Shown: in pieces, positions 1 to 8,465 of the stretch | Position numbering within the stretch: position 1 is the first letter of the stretch | Layout: every line of letters starts with the position of its first letter | Assembly (NCBI GenBank): GCA_041396965.1 | Contig: JAWKXN010000001.1 | Location: 1,302,001 to 1,366,000, forward strand | From: Rickettsiales bacterium | GTDB taxonomy: Bacteria; Pseudomonadota; Alphaproteobacteria; Rickettsiales; SXRF01 | Length of the DNA: 64,000 nucleotides | Reading direction: 5' to 3' | Notes under the pieces: generated by a model | Database searches by the model: none | Told to the model about the DNA's origin: nothing | Seen by the model: the letters and a program-made list of their open reading frames with translations, nothing else | Made by a program: the position numbers and the translations under genes

Positions 1-591
1 GGCATAACCCCAAAGCGGGATTTAAGTGGTATTCTTTCTGGTAAATACTCACTAAAAGAAATTATAACACACTGTGATGAAGGTGGTTTTGATATAATCG
101 CCGGGCGTTCCGGTTCAGCCTCTCTTGCGACAATGCCTATGGAAAAATTGGAGCTAATAGCTGATTCCCTACTTAGACTACAAAATGATTATGATTTTGT
201 ACTTATAGATCTTGGAGCTGGAATTGAACAACATGTACAGTATTTATCTTCTATAGCCTCTCGTTGTCTTATGGTGGTTACTGATGAGCCAACTTCCCTT
301 ACTGACGCTTACGCTTTTATAAAAATAACTAACTCAAAAAAACCAGCTCCACAAATTGGAATAGTGATAAATCAAGCCGCTACGCAAAAAGATGGAAGCT
401 CTACCTATCAAGCTATTAATAATGCCTGCTCTAATTTTCTTGGTATTACCCTGCCTCTTATGGGCATCATTCGCCGTGATAACAAGGTGAAAGATAGTAT
501 CCGTAGCCAGAAATCTCTCATTAGTAAAGCACCACACTCAACCGCCGCTAGTGATGCCGCTTTAATATCAATTAAACTAATGCAGGGTTAG
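1..591 (+). CDS. flhG: FlhG (MinD/ParA-family flagellar number ATPase), 5' truncated by window edge
   Basis: The frame is open from base 1, so the N-terminus with the P-loop lies outside the window; the last 196 codons are present. What remains is the C-terminal part of a MinD/ParA-type ATPase: a GGFDIIAGRSGS segment, a Walker-B-like FVLIDLGAG, and TDEPTSLTDAYAFIK, which is characteristic of FlhG rather than of cell-division MinD. FlhG works with the SRP-like GTPase FlhF at the membrane to set flagellar number and position. The next gene, 34 bases downstream on the same strand, is FliK-like, which supports a flagellar role. A generic MinD or CpaE paralogue is possible but less likely. Confidence 0.8.
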   Translation, partial: GITPKRDLSGILSGKYSLKEIITHCDEGGFDIIAGRSGSASLATMPMEKLELIADSLLRLQNDYDFVLIDLGAGIEQHVQYLSSIASRCLMVVTDEPTSLTDAYAFIKITNSKKPAPQIGIVINQAATQKDGSSTYQAINNACSNFLGITLPLMGIIRRDNKVKDSIRSQKSLISKAPHSTAASDAALISIKLMQG

Positions 592-625
592 GTCAGGATT
601 AATATAACCGTATACAGCGTACGCT

Positions 626-2551
626 ATGTCTGATTTAAGATTAATAACCATACTACCAACTCAACCGGCTCAGGGAATACATAGCCAGCATACCGCTAGT
701 GGCAATCAACAATCTGTTAATTCTCTTAACAGCCTTACTCCTGGATCGGTTATAAGTGGCTTCATAATAAACCGTGACTCATCAGGAAACCCTATACTTA
801 GAACAAGCTCTGGTGACATTACTTTTTCCAGTAATTTTTTTCTTAAAATCGGTAGTGAGATAAGCATTAGAGTTGAGCATATAGCAGGAAATAATACAGC
901 TCATATATTATCGGTGAATGGGCAACCGCCGGAAATCGCCGCCGCTCAATCATCTCTTACTCAAGAACCGGAAGTAATTATAAACGCTAATAGTAATTCT
1001 AACAACAAACCTTCTCCATCCGCTAATGCTAATCAACAGCAAACAATATCTGATGGTATTACTTCCGCCGCTAGTAAATTAGATTCGGGAATTATAGCTA
1101 CAGTAAAAGGAAACGTAATAGCGGAACCCAGTAATCTTAGTCAGTCATCCACACAAAATAATAGTGTAATAAACACATTAGCTAATACAGGAAAAGCTCT
1201 TCATATTGGAGCTGAGGTAACTGTAAAAATAACAGCGATACTACAGCAAACACCTAGTTTCACGAGCGCTTCTCAAACAGGTAAAAACATACAAGCTAAT
1301 AATCAAACAAATACCAATCAACCAGCGGTTAAAGCACAAGAACAACCTACTAGTAAAAATATCAATATAACCAATGAGTCGGAAGCAAAATTGGCAACAA
1401 ATGATAGTAACATAAAATCCGTGAACACACCTGTTCAACCATCTAATAAAAACGCCAAGAACTCTACACAGACACAAAATATCACCCCGTACGCCGCTTA
1501 TTCTCGTAGTTCTCCTAATGTACAAGTTGATGATAATAAGACGACAAGTAACGTGACTGGAAATAACCCGAATATAAACCTTAACCAGAGACCTAATAAT
1601 TTACCGTCGCAGCAACAATTTAGTAATGGACAATTACGTGGAAATGTTGTCAGCACCCATCCAAATAATGGAACGGTTATACACACAGATATTGGTTATA
1701 TAAGAGTTCAGGGTGGAATAAATATTCCTGTTGGTAGCGAGATATTCTTTTCTATTGATGAAGCCAACAACACAGATAATTTGACAACACCAATCGTAAC
1801 TACACCTTCTTCTCCTCTTACATTTAATCAATTAGCAAGAAGCTCTGGCTCGCTTAGTAATATTTTTACACTTCTACTTAGTAATAGCTCGGCTGAAGCT
1901 CTTAATTTTATAAATAGTAATATACCAACTATTGGAAATCCATCTGGTGATGCCACAAATCAACTAGGTAATCAGCATAATATCTTATCTCCGATAGTTA
2001 ATTTAGTTGTGGCAATGAAAGATGGTGATTTTAGAAGATGGTTAGGTGAGGCTAATTATAGGTGGTTACAAAATAATGGTCATGGTGATTTAATAAGAAA
2101 CGCTGAGAGTGAATTTTCTACTTTAAGCCGCTATTTCCTACAGCAACCGTCACATCAGTGGCAGTCTCTATTTTTTCCAATAGCCGTTGACGGTGAATTG
2201 CAACAGGTACGCTTATTTACTAAGAGAGACAATAAACAAAAAGAAAAAGATGGTAGAAAAATAAATGAGGAAGATACCAGATTTATATTAGAAGTAAATT
2301 TAACTCAACTTGGCGCTATGCAGATGGATGGTTTCGTCAAGCGTGATGATGACGATATAAATTTTGACCTGATAATCCGTAGCTATAAAAATATAGATAA
2401 AGAAGTACAAGAAAATATTATATCAATATACAATAATATAGGAGAGCTAACCGGATATAAAGGCAGCATCTCATTTCAGGAAGTGAGAGAGTTTTCGGTT
2501 ATACCAATAGAAGAAATTATTGGTGATGAGCATGAAGGAACGATTGTATAA
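626..2551 (+). CDS. FliK-like flagellar hook-length control protein
   Basis: 641 residues. Residues about 70-390 are low-complexity and rich in Asn, Gln, Ser and Thr, as in the variable ruler region of FliK proteins. The last 150 or so residues are ordered and resemble the FliK C-terminal Flg_hook domain: WQSLFFPIAVDGELQQVRLF, a charged stretch, then FILEVNLTQLGAMQMDGFVK and a final helix-strand unit. FliK is exported by the flagellar type III apparatus and switches it from hook to filament export. The position directly after flhG agrees. No clear Shine-Dalgarno is seen before the ATG. Only the C-terminal domain is recognisable, so the name rests on that plus context. A terminator follows. 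Confidence 0.65.
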   Translation: MSDLRLITILPTQPAQGIHSQHTASGNQQSVNSLNSLTPGSVISGFIINRDSSGNPILRTSSGDITFSSNFFLKIGSEISIRVEHIAGNNTAHILSVNGQPPEIAAAQSSLTQEPEVIINANSNSNNKPSPSANANQQQTISDGITSAASKLDSGIIATVKGNVIAEPSNLSQSSTQNNSVINTLANTGKALHIGAEVTVKITAILQQTPSFTSASQTGKNIQANNQTNTNQPAVKAQEQPTSKNINITNESEAKLATNDSNIKSVNTPVQPSNKNAKNSTQTQNITPYAAYSRSSPNVQVDDNKTTSNVTGNNPNINLNQRPNNLPSQQQFSNGQLRGNVVSTHPNNGTVIHTDIGYIRVQGGINIPVGSEIFFSIDEANNTDNLTTPIVTTPSSPLTFNQLARSSGSLSNIFTLLLSNSSAEALNFINSNIPTIGNPSGDATNQLGNQHNILSPIVNLVVAMKDGDFRRWLGEANYRWLQNNGHGDLIRNAESEFSTLSRYFLQQPSHQWQSLFFPIAVDGELQQVRLFTKRDNKQKEKDGRKINEEDTRFILEVNLTQLGAMQMDGFVKRDDDDINFDLIIRSYKNIDKEVQENIISIYNNIGELTGYKGSISFQEVREFSVIPIEEIIGDEHEGTIV

Positions 2552-2626
2552 ATATAATATTTTTATTTTCAACACTCGCTTCTGTCTTCGCCCTAAAGGG
2601 ATATGACGAGACAAGTCGCAGTGCAG

Positions 2627-2653
2627 AACCGCCACTTTCAGTGGTGGTTTTTA
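2627..2653 (+). terminator. Rho-independent terminator after the FliK-like gene
   Basis: AACCGCCAC (2627-2635) and GTGGTGGTT (2641-2649) form a 9-bp stem with one G-T wobble around a 5-base loop, followed by a T-run. It lies 76 bases after the stop codon and closes the flagellar transcript. Confidence 0.75.
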
Positions 2654-2920
2654 TAGTAGTTTCTAATTATAGAAATTATAAATCACTATAATTTTCTCCT
2701 TCCTGAACATGTATGCATAAACCATATTATAAATAATTTATGGTCTGTATTTTATAAGATTTCTAACCAATTGTTTCATTATGTAGAATTAGTATAATTA
2801 ATCTTTTAAGCAATTTTTATAGGATATATCCTAAATTTTACTTGCATATTTCCTAATATATGCCATTTATACAACAAAAAATTAATTTTTTAATTTTTTA
2901 TACACGAGCTGGTAATAGAT
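2654..2920. other. AT-rich intergenic region with small palindromes
   Basis: No coding potential is seen. It holds several short inverted repeats: one within TTTCTAATTATAGAAA near 2660, one with CCATA/TATGG arms near 2722-2744, and AGGATATATCCT near 2820. The last 40 bases before the next gene are almost pure A/T and probably hold its promoter. No recognisable riboswitch or RNA gene. Confidence 0.4.
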
Positions 2921-3430
2921 ATGTCAAACGATAATAATATTTCTACAGTGATGGGTAGTGAATACCATGATGGAAATTATAAAAACAAACCGGAACACAA
3001 GCTTACAGCGAGGATAATTAAAAATAAAAAATCAAAAAACCTTGGTAACCCTTCATGGATAGATGGTAATTATGGCAATATAAAATGTGAGGAAGCCCTA
3101 TGGAAGGCGGTAATAACCCAAGCTTTAATGGACGCTTTAAGCAGGTGCAAGAAAATGGAATCACAATACAATAAACATGAGGCAATACGCTGGCTTACAG
3201 AAAATAATAAAGACTTTATTGATGTATGTCTATCTGCTGGGCTTAACCCAAATTATGTTAGGAAAAAGGCTAAAATAGCGATTTATTCTAATAAAAGATG
3301 GAGAGCGGAGGCTGGGAAAGGCAAGCGTTATCTTGAACGAAAAAAATATCGTGAGAAACAAATTGCTCTAGAAAATAGAAAAAAATCTAAAAAAACCAGT
3401 AATATGGCAATGATTTTCTCTATAGCGTAA
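2921..3430 (+). CDS. Conserved hypothetical basic protein
   Basis: 169 residues, strongly basic, function unknown. The middle (residues about 55-130) is helical, with an ALWKAVITQALMDALSRCKK helix, a short HEAIRWLTENNKDFIDVC unit and an AGLNPNYVRKKAK segment, followed by a Lys/Arg-rich tail. The shape suggests a nucleic-acid-binding helical protein. From memory, similar proteins occur in Rickettsiales genomes near phage-like genes, which I could not check. The next gene starts 25 bases downstream, so the two are probably co-transcribed. They lie just upstream of the T4SS operon but before its promoter, so they need not share its role. Confidence 0.6.
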   Translation: MSNDNNISTVMGSEYHDGNYKNKPEHKLTARIIKNKKSKNLGNPSWIDGNYGNIKCEEALWKAVITQALMDALSRCKKMESQYNKHEAIRWLTENNKDFIDVCLSAGLNPNYVRKKAKIAIYSNKRWRAEAGKGKRYLERKKYREKQIALENRKKSKKTSNMAMIFSIA

Positions 3431-3455
3431 CCACTTAAAAACAATAAATAATCAT

Positions 3456-3986
3456 ATGAAAAACTGTAGATTTTCTCGTAGAAGAGGTCGTCCGAAAATA
3501 GATAGGCCTAAAATAGACACAGGTACTCCAGAAACAGCGAATAAAATAAAACGTGGGATTACCAAAGAGCCTATTGATTTATTATTTGAAAAACAGTTAA
3601 TTAATCAATATCAGCATTGGTGTGCCATACATCTACGCTGGCTATACACTCTACGCTACGGGGTAGTGAATGTTAAAGCTATTGATGTGTCACGCTCTTA
3701 CGATATGAGTATATCACAATCCAATGATAATAACGAACTTTGGAACTCAGAAAGAGAGTCTGAGTATAACAACGCGCTTAATAGGCTTAAATTATCAGGA
3801 TACGATAGGCTGATATTAAATTTGTGCGTGTATAATGAATATAAAAGCGTAAGCGGAATATATCCTATGCTCTTTGGGCATAATTGCGCTCATAAATACC
3901 AAAAAATAGAGGAAAATATTGTTATGATAAGAGATGGACTTGATATATTAGTTAATTTATGGGCTAAAAACAAAATTTATAGCTAA
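3456..3986 (+). CDS. Conserved hypothetical protein with AT-hook-like N-terminus
   Basis: 176 residues, unknown function. The N-terminus has RRRGRPK, the core of an AT-hook, which suggests DNA binding. It is followed by TPETANKIKRG and by INQYQHWCAIHLRWLYTLRYG, a distinctive aromatic/histidine segment, then a helical C-terminal half. It forms a pair with the preceding basic protein. Its stop codon is directly followed by the response-regulator-type promoter of the virB operon. A phage or mobile-element ancestry is a guess based on the pair's character. Confidence 0.6.
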   Translation: MKNCRFSRRRGRPKIDRPKIDTGTPETANKIKRGITKEPIDLLFEKQLINQYQHWCAIHLRWLYTLRYGVVNVKAIDVSRSYDMSISQSNDNNELWNSERESEYNNALNRLKLSGYDRLILNLCVYNEYKSVSGIYPMLFGHNCAHKYQKIEENIVMIRDGLDILVNLWAKNKIYS

Positions 3987-4020
3987 CTGACACAAAACTG
4001 ACATATTTCTATGTTAGAAT
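3987..4020 (+). promoter_or_regulatory. Response-regulator-type direct-repeat promoter of the virB operon
   Basis: Two 7-bp direct repeats, CTGACAC (3987-3993) and CTGACAT (3998-4004), are separated by AAAA, giving an 11-bp period. Exactly 10 bases later comes a -10-like TAGAAT (4015-4020). No good -35 is present, so the repeats occupy the place a PhoB/OmpR-family activator takes at activated promoters. Closely similar elements precede four orphan genes in the window (near 15694, 41012, 57066 and 58378). The virB3 ATG is 85 bases downstream of the -10. Confidence 0.6.
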
Positions 4021-4104
4021 TCTCGTAAGTTTATGGATTCACTGTTTTTTAAGTAGATTGCCATATAATTCATATACTTAATGTGTATTTTAACGGAGAT
4101 ATTA

Positions 4105-4419
4105 ATGTCTAGCAACTCGTCTGGCTCTGGTCGTCTTCAATCTGATCCGCTATTTCAAGGACTTACCCGTCCAACAATGATTCTTGGGGTAAGTTTCATG
4201 TATTTTGTACTGAATGCAGTTATTAATATTGTCGCGTTTATTAATACCCAAAACTTTGTTTTTACTCTTGTTGTAGCACCTATCATACATGTTATTGGTT
4301 ACTGGTTATGCTTAAAAGAACCAAGAACCGTAGAAATGCTTGTACTTAAAATGAGCAAAGGATTCAAATGTACAAATAAAAATTTTCATAATAACAATAA
4401 CTCTTATGATCCTTTTTAA
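4105..4419 (+). CDS. virB3: VirB3, T4SS inner-membrane protein
   Basis: 104 residues from the ATG at 4105, chosen over an in-frame ATG at 4081 because GGAG lies 6 bases upstream of 4105 and the protein then starts MSSNSSGSG. The family core is visible: DPLFQGLTRPTMILGV, then two hydrophobic segments (about residues 26-48 and 52-72) and a hydrophilic tail. VirB3 sits in the inner membrane and associates with VirB4 in the T4SS. It is the first gene of a virB3-virB4-virB6-virB6-virB6 operon, and the promoter upstream carries a PhoB-like direct repeat. Confidence 0.9.
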   Translation: MSSNSSGSGRLQSDPLFQGLTRPTMILGVSFMYFVLNAVINIVAFINTQNFVFTLVVAPIIHVIGYWLCLKEPRTVEMLVLKMSKGFKCTNKNFHNNNNSYDPF

Positions 4420-4471
4420 TGAAATATACCTAGTTTAACGTATAGAAATATTTTTGATTTTATGGAACATC

Positions 4472-6898
4472 ATGAAGCTTAATATCTTAAAAAGAAAAAC
4501 GGAAAGAGCTGCGTACACAAAAAGAGAGGTATCAGCCGCTGAATTTATCCCATACAAGTATCACTGGGACAAACAGACGATTTTTACCAAGAAAAAGGAA
4601 TTTTTGCAGATAGTTAAAATTGACGGATTCTCGTTTGAGACAGCGGATGACGAAGATATAGATATGAAAAAGATGGTTCGTAATTCGTTGCTTAAGAGTA
4701 TGGCCGATGGAGCTTATTCTGTATGGTTTCACACAGTAAGGTTACGGCAAGGTGCTTATCCAGGTGGAAAACAGCCGCCGGGTTTTGCTTCCCAAATAGA
4801 CAAACAATGGAAGGAAAAACATAAGCACAAAGATTCATATATAAATGAGCTATACATAAGTGTATTAAGAAAGACAGAACATAAGGCTATATCTACATTA
4901 AGTAAAATATTTAAAAAATCCGCCGCCGCTGACAATAAAGCAGCTGAGATACGCAGCATGAGAGAAGCACAGAAAGAACTTGCCGAGGCTGTTTCTCGTT
5001 TCACATCTACCCTCAAAGATTATGGTGCTAGAGTACTTACAACCTATGAGACTGAACATGGGATATTCTCAGAACCTATGGAATTCCTAAATAAAATTAT
5101 AAATGGTGGGCTTAGTGTACCGATACGCTGTAACAGCGTTGATCTATCACATTATTTACCTACAAATAGGCTTTATTTTGGTGGCAGTGTAATAGAAATT
5201 ACCGGTGGGGAACGTAAGCGTTTCGCTGGCATTATATCTATTAAGGAATACGCTCCAGCTACCGCTGCGGGATTGCTTGATGGTTTTTTACAGTTGCCTT
5301 TTGAATTTATTATAGGACAATCATACAGATTCTTTAATAGAACCCAAAAAATTGAATCCATGCAGCGCTGGCAAAACCGGATGATTAACGCGCAGGATAA
5401 AGCTATATCACAAATAGCGGAGATAAGTGACGCTCTTGATATGGCAACCAGTGGGCATGTTGCCTTTGGAGCACATCAACTATCTGTTATATGTTTTGAG
5501 GAAAGTCCACGAGAATTGGAGCATTCTCTATCTATGGCACTTGCCGAGTTGGTTAATATTGGTGTAAACCCAGTACGTGAGAAGCTTATAATGGAGCAAG
5601 CCTTTTGGGCTATGCTACCAGGAAACATAGATTACACTGTGCGTGGCTCTGATATAAGTACTATGAATCTTTCAGCTTTCGCGTCTTTACACAATTATCC
5701 TACCGGAAAAATATCTGGCAATCATTGGGGCAATGCCGTCACACTTTTTGAAACCACCTCTGGAACCCCATATTTTTTTAATTTTCACGCGCGCGATGTT
5801 GGTCATACCACAATTATAGGTCCAACCGGTGCTGGTAAAACAGTTCTACTTAATTTCTTATGTGCGCAGGCGCAAAAATTTAATTGCCGTACTTTCTTTT
5901 TTGATAAGGATCGCGGCGCGGAGATATTTATAAGAGCTATTGGTGGTAGATATAGTGTAATAGAGCCATCAAGCAATTGTGGTTTTAATCCTCTTAAGCT
6001 TCCAGATACTCCCGAAAACAGATCCTTTCTTGTGGAATGGTTAAAAGTTCTGGTGACCACTAATGGTGAGGATATAGCCTCTGAGGATATGGAAAGAATA
6101 AACGAAGCAGTATCCGGTAATTATAAAATGGCACGAAAAGACCGGATGCTACGCAATATAGCCCCTTTCTTTGGCATGGAGGGACCAGGAACTATAGCCA
6201 GCCGTCTTAAGGTGTGGCACTCATCTGGAATTTACGCCAATATTTTTGACAATGATGAAGATATTATAGATTTTGGGGTTGGAAATTCATTTGGATTTGA
6301 GATGGGTGAAATACTTAGAGAAAAAATGAGTCTTGGTCCCACCTTACTATATCTATTCCACAGGATTAATCTAGCGCTTGATGGAACGCCTACTATCATA
6401 GTTCTTGATGAGGCGTGGGCATTGATTGATAATAATATATTCGCTTCTCGTATACGTGACTGGCTAAAAACTCTTCGTAAACTCAACGGTATGGTAGTTT
6501 TTGCCACCCAAAGCGTTGAAGATGCGGCAAATAGCTCAATTAGTGAAACCCTCATTCAGCAAACAGCAACCCAGATATTCTTGCCAAATCCTAAAGCTAC
6601 ATCGGCTTATCGGACGGCATTTATGCTTACCGAACGTGAGTTCAATCTACTTCTTACCACCGATCCAGGAAGTAGATTCTTTCTGGTAAAGCAAGGTCAT
6701 GACGTGGTAGTTGCCCGCATTGACTTGTCGGGTATGAGTGAGGCTATAAACATTCTGTCAGCTAGAGCTGAAACTATAGCTATCGCTGATGAAATGCGTA
6801 AAAAATACGGTGATATTCCTGAAAATTGGCTTCCTCACTTCCAAAAAGAAGTAAAATCTGAACAAGAAAAAACTTTGACTAAAGATGCGAAAATATAA
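4472..6898 (+). CDS. virB4: VirB4, T4SS ATPase
   Basis: About 808 residues. I prefer the ATG at 4472 to an in-frame TTG at 4454. It has a CagE/TrbE/VirB N-terminal region (to about residue 400), then a P-loop NTPase domain with Walker A GPTGAGKT near residue 450 and Walker B TIIVLDEAWALID near 640, followed by a motif like VVFATQSVEDA. VirB4 is the cytoplasmic/inner-membrane ATPase that energises assembly and substrate transfer by the T4SS. Length is normal. Its end overlaps the first virB6 by 14 bases, which suggests translational coupling. Confidence 0.95.
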   Translation: MKLNILKRKTERAAYTKREVSAAEFIPYKYHWDKQTIFTKKKEFLQIVKIDGFSFETADDEDIDMKKMVRNSLLKSMADGAYSVWFHTVRLRQGAYPGGKQPPGFASQIDKQWKEKHKHKDSYINELYISVLRKTEHKAISTLSKIFKKSAAADNKAAEIRSMREAQKELAEAVSRFTSTLKDYGARVLTTYETEHGIFSEPMEFLNKIINGGLSVPIRCNSVDLSHYLPTNRLYFGGSVIEITGGERKRFAGIISIKEYAPATAAGLLDGFLQLPFEFIIGQSYRFFNRTQKIESMQRWQNRMINAQDKAISQIAEISDALDMATSGHVAFGAHQLSVICFEESPRELEHSLSMALAELVNIGVNPVREKLIMEQAFWAMLPGNIDYTVRGSDISTMNLSAFASLHNYPTGKISGNHWGNAVTLFETTSGTPYFFNFHARDVGHTTIIGPTGAGKTVLLNFLCAQAQKFNCRTFFFDKDRGAEIFIRAIGGRYSVIEPSSNCGFNPLKLPDTPENRSFLVEWLKVLVTTNGEDIASEDMERINEAVSGNYKMARKDRMLRNIAPFFGMEGPGTIASRLKVWHSSGIYANIFDNDEDIIDFGVGNSFGFEMGEILREKMSLGPTLLYLFHRINLALDGTPTIIVLDEAWALIDNNIFASRIRDWLKTLRKLNGMVVFATQSVEDAANSSISETLIQQTATQIFLPNPKATSAYRTAFMLTEREFNLLLTTDPGSRFFLVKQGHDVVVARIDLSGMSEAINILSARAETIAIADEMRKKYGDIPENWLPHFQKEVKSEQEKTLTKDAKI

Positions 6899-8465
6899 AT
6901 ATATACCTACATATTTATTACTATTTGTGGTGACGTTTGTCTCTTCAATATTGCCGTTTTATGCTTTTGCTTATAATATCCCAGCAACTCCACCAACGAT
7001 AATTATGTATGAAGACCCAGCAACTGGAGTAAAGACACCAGCTGATTTTGATCAAGCTCCCCCTCCTCCAAATTTTATAAGGCATGTATGCCCAGCAAGT
7101 GGTATCGCGAATATTGATTATGGTTTTATAACACGCCTGATTCCGTGCATTAGAGATACCATAACATACGCGACTGATGCTATTATCTCTCCTTTTTCCA
7201 AATTTATATATGATAGTGCCGTACTTGCTGTTTTTGTTATAGCTATAGCCTTGTTCGGGATAAGATTATTTGATGGCAATGGAATAAGCGCTACTAAAGA
7301 TGGAATAATACTGGCGCTGAAAATTGGCGCTATAATTATATTCTTGAGAAATTTTGGCGGTCTTTATAACCCTATATTAGATATAGTAGAACAATTGCTT
7401 AATATGATGGCTACACCAATAGCAGGGACAAGCAGTGCCTCTAACATAGGAGTGTGGCAGGATACGAATTGTGCGGTCCCTACCAATTTTGCTGCCAGCG
7501 AACAGCAAATAATGGAAGTATGGCATATATTAGACTGTTATATTGAGGTATTCGTTGGCGGAATATTCTCTCCACTTACCATAAGCTCTGGAATACTTGG
7601 ACTCGCGGTTTCAGCACTATTTTCAGGTTCAATGGGGCTATTTATTGGATTAATAGGAGTATATATGGTGCTCTCCGCTTTATTCGCCATTGCCCGTGTT
7701 GTCTATATTTTTATTATAGCGTACATAGCTATATCATTTATGGTGATAATATCTCCTATGTTCATCCCAACAATACTTTTCTCGTCTACAAAACACATGT
7801 TTGAGGGATGGTTGAGACTAATGCTTACTTTTATCATTCAACCAATATTTCTTTTCGCCTATTTGGTTATGTTTCTGGTGGCTTTTAATGTCACAATTCT
7901 ACATGGTCAGCATTCTCTGTATTTTATAATATCTAGAGGTGACGTTCTTACCGACCCCAATTACAAGCTAGGAAATTGGATCAATCAAAAAGGAGGATAT
8001 ACCGAAAAATTACTGGCTAAAGATGACATAAAAGTTGATATTAAGCAAGCTTCTATAAATGATGGCTTTCAATTTCTTAAGAAAGAAGAAACAGCTACTC
8101 AAGGCATACAAGGAGAAAAACACAATGATATATTTGGATATGGTGGGATAAATCCTTTGAGTTTCTTTGAAATAGGAATTCCAATTACAGTCATTGATTG
8201 GAAAAAGATGGCGATAGCCGCTGATCCAGCTGGATTTGCCGCCGTAATTACCCAACAAGACGAAGAAAAATTTTATCAAGATTATTTAGAATCTGTATTT
8301 CTTGGGTTTATTATGGCAGCACTGGTTATGTATGTATTCTATTCTCTAATTGGTTATATACCATACATAGGCTCTGCCTCAATGGGTCATGTTGGTAGAA
8401 TGCCAACTCTTGGTGTAGGTAATTTACGACCTCCGGGCAGCAGATTTTTTACGAGCGCGAGATGA
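6885..8465 (+). CDS. virB6: VirB6 paralogue 1, T4SS polytopic membrane protein
   Basis: 526 residues. It begins with a signal-like hydrophobic segment (residues about 8-30) and a Pro-rich periplasmic stretch, then several membrane segments. The family core is present: SPFSKFIYDSAVLAVFVIAI, GLIGVYMVLSALFAIARVV, and SPMFIPTILFSSTKHMFEGW followed by a membrane run. VirB6 forms part of the inner-membrane channel. Rickettsiales carry several tandem virB6 genes, often with large extra domains; this one has a hydrophilic insert of about 110 residues (about 350-460) before the last membrane helix. Translation is coupled at both ends: 14 bases overlap virB4 and ATGA overlaps the next gene. Confidence 0.9.
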   Translation: MRKYKYIPTYLLLFVVTFVSSILPFYAFAYNIPATPPTIIMYEDPATGVKTPADFDQAPPPPNFIRHVCPASGIANIDYGFITRLIPCIRDTITYATDAIISPFSKFIYDSAVLAVFVIAIALFGIRLFDGNGISATKDGIILALKIGAIIIFLRNFGGLYNPILDIVEQLLNMMATPIAGTSSASNIGVWQDTNCAVPTNFAASEQQIMEVWHILDCYIEVFVGGIFSPLTISSGILGLAVSALFSGSMGLFIGLIGVYMVLSALFAIARVVYIFIIAYIAISFMVIISPMFIPTILFSSTKHMFEGWLRLMLTFIIQPIFLFAYLVMFLVAFNVTILHGQHSLYFIISRGDVLTDPNYKLGNWINQKGGYTEKLLAKDDIKVDIKQASINDGFQFLKKEETATQGIQGEKHNDIFGYGGINPLSFFEIGIPITVIDWKKMAIAADPAGFAAVITQQDEEKFYQDYLESVFLGFIMAALVMYVFYSLIGYIPYIGSASMGHVGRMPTLGVGNLRPPGSRFFTSAR

